Shown in pieces: positions 58,450-64,000 of a DNA stretch of 64,000 nucleotides. The translations under genes were made by a program, and so were the position numbers. Position 1 is the first letter of the stretch; every line of letters starts with the position of its first letter. Location of the stretch: the NCBI GenBank assembly GCA_008711295.1, contig VUYV01000592.1, positions 10,145 to 74,144 of the forward strand, written 5' to 3'. The notes below the pieces were generated by a model, which saw only the letters and a list, made by a program, of their open reading frames with translations, had not been told where the DNA came from and ran no database searches. This DNA comes from Anarhynchus alexandrinus. Lineage: Eukaryota > Chordata > Aves > Charadriiformes > Charadriidae.

Positions 58450-59703
58450 GAGAATCCCCCACCAGCCTGGCATGGGGAAGGAATGCTCCCTGCTGTGGAG
58501 GTGACAGGATGCTCCGCAGGGTGACATTACTGTATTACAGGAAGACATGATTGGACTGGTGGAGCCTATTAACAACCGTATCACTGACCCTCGCTACTTT
58601 CTCAACACCCCGCACCAAGGTAAGGCAGACATCTCTCCCCAAAGTCTCCTTCAAGGGAGGAGAAGGATCCCCAAAGTCTGAAAGGCAGGAGGTTGCCTTA
58701 CCTGCAGGGAGACGCTGAGGGAGCGCAGTTGATCAAGGGGGGTTTTGGGGCATCACCATGAAGCTTCCAGCCTTGGGGTGATGATCTCATTTCTTTGCAC
58801 CCTTAGCTGCTGCCATCCTGGAGAAGGTGGGACAGCCCAACCTGAAGCTGCAGCTGGTGAGTCAGCATTGAGGATCTTCAGGGTCCACCCTCCACCAGGG
58901 AACCTTGCACAGACCCACAGGGGAGTCCCTGGGGATGTGGGGAGGGACAGGGACCATAACACAGCTGTCCTTGACCGCTCACTGCTGAACAGCTGCACCA
59001 TCCATCTCCTCTCTCTCCCACAGGACCTCTTTCACTGCCAGATCATGGATGGGAATTTATCACGCAACCTGGAGACATACTTCCCACTCATCGGTAACAC
59101 CCTGCACCCAAACCAGCTCCTCCGTGACCATGGGGCAGGAGTGGCTTTGAGATGGGGCCCTACTGCCCCACACTCTGCTGTGGCTGGCTGGGGGTGTGGG
59201 GCTGCTCTTGGGTCACCTTGTCCCATGCCTAGAGAAGGCTGCAGGCAGGGCTGCCTTGGGCAGAGCATCTCCCATTCCCTCCCTAGGTCATATCCAGATT
59301 GCACAGGTGCCAGGGCGGCACGAGCCCGACAGCCCTGGGGAGTTGAACTTCCCCTACATCTTTGAGCTCCTGGAGTCCCTCGGCTACACTGGCTATGTGG
59401 GGTGCGAGTATGCCCCAAAAGGTGAGTGGGCCTGCGGGCTGTGGGCGGTCTGAGCCCCAGTGGCAGGTCCCAGCATGGACCAGTTGACGGGGGACTGTGC
59501 GGAGACAGGCAGCAGGCATCAGGGTCCCTGCCTGGGGATGGGACCCCTGCCCAGAACAGCAGCTGCTCCAGCTTGCCTGGGGGTGCCAGCAGGAGACCTT
59601 GTCTGTCACTGCAGGAGACACTCTGGAAGGTCTGGGCTGGCTGCGCTCGTACTGGGAGAGCAGAGGCCTGCAGCATGGTGGGACCAGCAAGGCAGCAGAG
59701 TAA
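57969..59703 (+). CDS. HYI: HYI, putative hydroxypyruvate isomerase (partial, 5' exons in gap)
   Basis: HYI belongs to the xylose-isomerase-like TIM-barrel family and is the animal homologue of bacterial Hyi, which interconverts hydroxypyruvate and tartronate semialdehyde; its animal role is little studied. Visible exons are 57969-58083 (or its duplicate 58280-58394), 58541-58619, 58807-58856, 59024-59093, 59287-59421 and 59615-59703, all with GT-AG sites and compatible phases. They encode about 178 residues of a protein usually near 277. Family landmarks are IHLMAGRVP, GLVEPINNRITDPRYFLNT with the metal-binding Glu, LDLFHCQIMDGN with the metal-binding Asp, GHIQIAQVPGRHEP, and GYVGCEYAPKGDT with the second Glu. 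The product ends SRGLQHGGTSKAAE before TAA. Roughly the first 98 residues are missing. Using both duplicate exons (115 bp) would shift the frame, so a real transcript can use only one. Confidence 0.95.
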
Positions 59704-59720
59704 AACAAGGAAAACATTGG

Positions 59721-59726
59721 AATAAA
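59721..59726 (+). terminator. HYI: HYI polyadenylation signal AATAAA
   Basis: A canonical AATAAA lies 17 bases after the stop codon, giving a very short 3' UTR. Cleavage is expected within the following 10-30 bases. Confidence 0.8.
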
Positions 59727-60354
59727 CGTCAAAGCAATGGCTTAACAGGGGAGCGTGTCTGTCTTCTTTATGACTAGGGCAAAGTTAGGTGCATCTATGT
59801 CATATTGCTCTTCCCCAGGCCCTGCTGGGCCAGCCCAAGCAGTTGGACCCTCATCTACTCAAGCACCATCTGCAGCATATTTGGGGATGGCTTGGGCACC
59901 ACAGTAGGTGACTTGAGGTACACAGGAGCACCTTCACCTGCAGTCTGCAGGGGTGTCCAGGGAGAGGTTTCCAGTTCCCCCTACTGAGGGGAGCAATCAC
60001 TCCTTGGGAAGGGTGCAAATGTTCCCAGTCCAGCTCCAGCTGGTGACTGGAGTTGTGTGAAGAGGGCTGTGGGCCTCCAAGTCCCGCAGTTCTTGAGGAT
60101 GCTGCCAGTGCCCAGCACTGACCCTGCAGCAGGTGGGGAAAACTGAAGCAAGCAGCCTTCTCGCAGGCTGCCTGAGCCAAGGTCCTGGGCTGGGGGCTGC
60201 CGGCCCACGGACACTCGGGGCTGACTGCCCTGCTGCTCCTGCTCTGGAACAAGTATGAGATCCTGGTGCAAACACAGCCGCCCCACAGCCAGAGTTGCCT
60301 CTGCATCACTTTTCACATCCTAGCCTATGGCACGTGAGTGGGGATCTGATTCAG
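59727..60354. other. HYI-SZT2 tail-to-tail spacer
   Basis: About 600 bp lie between the two convergent polyadenylation signals. Open frames on both strands have no recognisable content. No repeat is recognised. Confidence 0.6.
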
Positions 60355-60360
60355 TTTATT
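60355..60360 (-). terminator. SZT2: SZT2 polyadenylation signal (AATAAA on minus strand)
   Basis: TTTATT on the plus strand is AATAAA on the minus strand. It lies about 570 bases downstream of the SZT2 stop codon and would end a 3' UTR spanning roughly 60335-60932. Confidence 0.65.
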
Positions 60361-60932
60361 TCACAGATACATCAATGGCTTTAATGTACATTTCCATAAA
60401 ACCTTCCCCTGGTCCAGTTCACCCTTCCTGTCCCATTCGGTGCTCTCCTGATGAAAGCAAAGGGCCAGAAGTGGGCAGCCTCACTGTCCAGAGCCCTGAA
60501 GTGCACGAGTCTTTCCGCCTAAAGCCAGAGCGCTGTGCAGTGCTGCCCTGTGCAGAAGACGTGCTGTGTACACTCCTCCGTGCCTTCCCGGCAGACAGAA
60601 CTCACCTGCAGATGCCAAAGCCATGTCCCTGAGAGTCGCTCTGCTTCAGCCAAGCCACAGCAGCCAAGCTCCTGCCCTTGTGGTTTGGTTCAAGGTCATT
60701 CAGTATCAAACCCACCGAAAACAGTGCACCGAGGGCCACACGAGCCAGCAAACGACGGAGGTGCACATCCCCAGGCTCCTCTGTTCAGTACCCACATGTG
60801 CCACTAGCGGTGCTGCCTGCAGTGCCGGAGCACAGGTCCCCCCCAGAGGCCCGTTCTTCCCCATCGTCACCCATGGCACAGCCACGCTGAGAGGTCCGGT
60901 ACACGCGTTGCTCCAGGATGTGGGTGCCAGTG

Positions 60933-61079
60933 CTAGAGCAGGCCTGTCCAGAGGTTGAAGCAGGCAGTGTTGATAACTGACTCCAGGTGGTGGTATGTGG
61001 ACACAAGCTGTGGCAGAGGGCTCTCGCTGTTCTGGGGCTGCACTGGGAACGGCTCCCGGAAAACCACAGTGAGGCTCTG
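60933..61079 (-). CDS. SZT2: SZT2 terminal coding exon (C-terminus)
   Basis: SZT2 is the large KICSTOR subunit that brings GATOR1 to lysosomes and restrains mTORC1 when amino acids are scarce; human mutations cause epileptic encephalopathy. On the minus strand an acceptor after a pyrimidine tract (TCCTTCTCAG, alternatively three bases on after CAGCAG) opens a frame reading [15 protein letters not shown], then [20 protein letters not shown], and ending GLL before TAG (60933-60935 on the plus strand). This matches what I recall of the conserved vertebrate SZT2 C-terminus. The orientation, convergent with HYI, is the known arrangement in human. Only about 48 of more than 3,300 residues are seen here. 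The rest lies to the right, mostly beyond the window. Confidence 0.82.
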   Translation of the reverse strand, partial: QSLTVVFREPFPVQPQNSESPLPQLVSTYHHLESVINTACFNLWTGLL

Positions 61080-61154
61080 CTGAGAAGGAGGAGCAGGTCA
61101 GGGGACAGGATTCAGACAGGCACTGTGTCCTCCCTAGCCCAGGTGCATGGGCAC

Positions 61155-61260
61155 TTTTTTGGCAGTGTCAGGCAGATACTGGGAGAAGTCCCAAAATGCC
61201 AACGGCACTAAGCTAGTGTCTTTCTGTGACAGAGCATGTTTGACACTCCTCCCAATTTTC
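61155..61260 (-). CDS. SZT2: Possible preceding SZT2 coding exon
   Basis: Minus-strand frame after an acceptor TTTCCACCAG. It reads KIGRSVKHALSQKD, then TSLVPLAFWDFSQYLPDTA, and ends with two lysines, leaving phase 0, which joins correctly to the terminal exon. An alternative acceptor (CTGTCACAG) would start the exon at KDTSLV. The weak point is the donor: the only GT available is AAAAAAGTGCCC, far from consensus, and reading through meets a stop nine codons later. I do not remember the SZT2 sequence well enough to confirm it. The protein-like composition, phase match and position make it plausible. Confidence 0.45.
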
Positions 61261-61779
61261 CTGGTGGAAATAAGGTGCATGGACTTGCCCACTCACTGGC
61301 CCAGCCCCCCTGCAGCTGCAGTTATACCAACCCCAGCAGCAGCCTCAGGAGAGGTGGGGATCCTACTGCCTCCACGGTAACAAGGGCTTCCAGGGAAATT
61401 AGAGGGAAATTTCTTCTTCTAAGGCAAAGTGTAGGAGTGCAACAAATGAGGAAGGGGAGGAGATTAAACATAATAACTGCAATCCTAAAAATAAATGCTG
61501 GCTGCTCCATTCTCATTAGTGACTGTACTGACAAGGCAGGGCAAGGGCAGAGGGGAGCAGAGAACAGGGTTCAGAAGAGAAGGCTGCAGGAACTGAAGCA
61601 GAAGAAAAACGTGAGCGACTCAGTGCACCAAGATCAGCGTCATGGATGCAAGACACGGGGACTGGGTGTTCTCCAGAGCTGAAATGCAGCACATCTAGTA
61701 GCCACGGTCCTCTAACAAACTCATAAAGCCATGAGAACAGCTGTGTAACTGCAAAACAGCAAACGCATCACCATCATTT
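61261..61779. other. Probable SZT2 intron, nothing recognised
   Basis: No further exon with both splice sites could be defended on the minus strand, and no repeat is recognised. Confidence 0.4.
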
Positions 61780-62885
61780 AAAAGGGAAGAGAAAGTGATT
61801 TGTGAGCCTAACTCCAGCAGCGTGCAAAGCTTTAGAGCAGGCTTGGAGAGAATGAACCAAGAGGAAAGTGCAGCTCAGTGTTACCGAAGTGATGTGCTAA
61901 CACTAGAGTTCTCTTTGATAAGGTAATATTTCCAGACAAAGGAATCATGGTATATCTTATCTGAGCTTCAGGAAGGATTTGATGTAGTGCCACATGGGAA
62001 ATTTAGGTAAGCTGAAGAGATAGGAATTAACGCAAAAATTACAAGGTGAAGATGGCAGTGCTGAAAGGGGAGGTAGCAGGCTGGAGAGAGGTTACAAGTG
62101 GAGTTCCTCCAGGACAGGTTTTGGGACTCACGTTGCCTAGTACTTTAATGAGTCTTGCACAAAGATGAGGAGCATGCTGATAAAATTTGAGGCTCTAATA
62201 CAAAAGAGGATTGGGATAATGCAAAAAAAGCGCTAGAGACTTTTCAGAGGCCACAGGAATGGCATGAATGTTAAGTGTGAAATACAAGGTGAGGAACATG
62301 AAGGATTTCTGTCAGAAGATGGGATTCACTGGGAGAGATGATGGAGGGTCTGGGTGTATCATATCAATGACCACAAGGTGACACTATGACCAGTAAGACG
62401 TGATCACGAAAAGGCAAATACAACCCTTGGCTGTACCGGAAGCACCAGGCAAGGACAGAAAAGCCTTAGTGCAATCACAGAAGGCTCTGCTGAGACTTCT
62501 CAGGAATGCTGGGGGCAGTCCCTGACAACAGTATTTACAAAGGCTGACCTGAGCCCTGAAGGGCTCTGAATGACAATGAAGCCACTGGAGAAGGGAACGA
62601 AGGCTTAAGAGCTTGGCTTGATTAACACAGCAACATGGAGTTAGCAAAAATTCCACCTTCAGATGTGGAGGTGAATCTAGGGGACCTGGGAAGAATCCGG
62701 TATCCGCACAGTGAACAGCGGTTTCAGCTCTGAGCCACCTTTGGCATGAAGAGGATAGAACTGGCCACAACAAAAGCTCCAGCACAAAACGGGAAGAGCT
62801 CTTCACCATCAGGTGGCAGGAGGCACTGAGCAGCCTTCCAGCAGGCACCACCTCTTCTGTCTCCCCTACCTGCTTTTAAGATGGA
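61780..62885 (+). mobile_element. Ancient CR1 LINE relic with reverse-transcriptase remnants
   Basis: The plus strand follows the classic CR1 ORF2 order in badly decayed form. There is 'gagcctaactccagcag' near 61806. At about 61965 'ctgagcttcaggaaggattt' corresponds to the LSxxFDxVPH part of the polymerase. Near 62098 'agtggagttcctccaggaca' corresponds to SGVPQGS, and 'gctgataaaatttgaggct' follows. The 3' part is visible as 'aaggcttaagagcttggctt' and 'gaagagctcttcaccatcag'. Stops and frameshifts occur throughout, so nothing is translatable. It probably lies in an SZT2 intron, antisense to the gene. Confidence 0.75.
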
Positions 62886-63285
62886 GTGCGATTTATTTAC
62901 AAAGGGATCAGTTGTGCTGCAGCCTCTGCAAAAGCCTCAGTGTGGACTGAAGCATCTTGTAGATCCCTCACTCTCACATGCAGCTGCAGTCCCTGCAACC
63001 CATGCTGCACTCTGTCTGGGAGCACAGCGCAAAGCAGAGTATTTTTTCCCTCAAGTCCAGTGAAGGTCAAGGCCTGTGCAGGTTTACTGGGACCCTCACA
63101 GTGCAGGTCCCCTTCCCTTCTGCCCAGGTAAGAGCAGCCTGCAGCACTGGCGACCCCTCCCAGCCAGACCCAGTGTGCTCTGGCTTTGGACTGAATACAC
63201 GAGGACTCTCTAGCCTGGATAGAGGGACAGCTGAGAACATGATCCAAAAGCAACCCTGTGAAGGAAAAGGGGATCAGCTGCTCAC
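62886..63285. other. Noncoding DNA, nothing recognised
   Basis: Short chance open frames only. No exon or repeat could be assigned. Confidence 0.4.
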
Positions 63286-63665
63286 TGTTTTCCAATACAA
63301 GAACAAAGAGGAATCACATGAAAAGAGCAGAAGGAGGTTCAAAAACAATCCAAGGAAGGTAGCTCTTCACCTACATTGTACCTGCATCATGGAGCAGCAA
63401 GTCAGGGGAAATCACAGATGCCACAAATTAACCAAAGGAAATAAAGCTGTGGAGGGCTATTAAATAAATGCAAAGGCCACCTCTAGCTCAGGGCAGGCCT
63501 GGGCCACAGTTTGTCAGATGCTGGGACAGTAATTGGGAAAGGTGTTAACAAGCTGCTTCTCCCCATAGGCTCTTGCCCTTCGCAACTGCTGGATGAATCT
63601 AGACAGACTCCTGGCCTGAGCCAATATAGCTGCTCTTATGTTCCCAAGTTCTTACCGTCTTTCCT
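63286..63665 (+). mobile_element. Ancient CR1-type relic, 3' tail
   Basis: The segment ends with 'gactcctggcctgagccaat' and 'gctgctcttatgttcccaag', a decayed form of the amniote CR1 3' end ('ctgatccagtatggc' and 'gttcttatgttctta'). Upstream pieces such as 'gcaaaggccacctctagctc', 'gatgctgggacagtaattgg' and 'gaaaagagcagaaggaggtt' also fit that family's 3' UTR. It is probably a separate insertion from the relic at 61780-62885, or its displaced end. Confidence 0.65.
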
Positions 63666-64000
63666 GAATGGGAATCGAGAAACACAAGAACGAAGCAATC
63701 CGTGAACTTCTGGTTGAGCACAACCTGTCAAGAGAGCCACAGCACACATTGCAAAGGAGACAGCACAAACCCCAGGACAGGGATACAAATAACACCCACC
63801 CAGGGATGTGCTGACATTGCAGGACAAGTGGCATGACAGAGCCGTGAAGATGCGAGTCTGCCCGGCTAACAGGTGACACTGCCAAACCACGGGGATACAC
63901 ATGGCATGAGGCTCTGGGTGTGAAGAGTGTCCTGCCCACCTGGGGGCAAACAAGACACTGCTGTACCACACACCTCATGCTGCACCAGTGGCAGAGTGGA
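63666..64000. other. Window end, no feature supported
   Basis: A minus-strand frame at 63636-63971 is rich in C, S, L and A, with a possible acceptor (TTGCCCCCAG) inside it. I cannot match it to SZT2 and there is no clear donor, so it is left as probable intron. Confidence 0.35.

Noticed and set aside
59981..60316. Minus-strand frame beginning MKSDAEATLAVGR as more SZT2 or another gene
   Set aside because: It lies downstream of the SZT2 polyadenylation signal, has no conserved motif and is low-information in its second half.
63636..63978. Minus-strand C/S/L-rich frames as SZT2 exons
   Set aside because: Two frames of equal quality overlap, there is no donor, and I cannot match either to SZT2.

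Overview
This window is vertebrate nuclear DNA and almost certainly from a bird. The evidence is three well-preserved CR1 (chicken repeat 1) LINE 3' ends carrying the ATTCTATGAT-type tail, a set of much older CR1 relics, short spliced exons with small introns, low repeat density, and GC-rich stretches separated by AT-rich islands. It is a draft assembly: there is a 917-base run of N (56552-57468) and four isolated single n bases (8008, 39383, 47222, 58140). Nothing looks bacterial, and CRISPR arrays, operons and ribosome binding sites do not apply.

Layout. Positions 1-425 are a CpG island cut by the window edge, probably a promoter. Positions 426-15489 are single-copy noncoding DNA with one young CR1 (8843-9356), ending in a strikingly AT-rich, repeat-free block (11221-15489). 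Positions 15490-36460 hold six or seven CR1 pieces of several ages, all on the minus strand, in otherwise gene-free DNA. Positions 36461-56050 are GC-rich DNA punctuated by many short AT-rich, TAAT-rich islands that look like conserved regulatory elements, plus RFX X-box-like motifs, several minisatellites and a CR1 at 49918-50372. No protein-coding gene is supported from 1 to about 56 kb; the long open frames there are GC-rich chance frames.

The genes sit at the right end. HYI (hydroxypyruvate isomerase homologue) lies on the plus strand. Its promoter-like CpG island (56050-56551) runs into the N gap that has swallowed the first exons, and its last six exons lie at 57969-59703. One HYI exon appears twice around the single n at 58140; that is most likely an assembly artefact, because using both copies breaks the frame. 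SZT2 lies on the minus strand, tail-to-tail with HYI: its terminal coding exon (60933-61079), 3' UTR and a minus-strand AATAAA (60355-60360) are visible, and a preceding exon is likely. SZT2 next to HYI is the order known on human 1p34 and, from memory, in chicken. In human the next gene beyond HYI is PTPRF, transcribed divergently after a large gap. By inference, 1-56 kb is the HYI-PTPRF regulatory interval and the island at position 1 may be the PTPRF promoter; no PTPRF coding exon is visible.

The right end (61780-63665) holds two ancient plus-strand CR1 relics, one with recognisable reverse-transcriptase remnants, probably inside an SZT2 intron.
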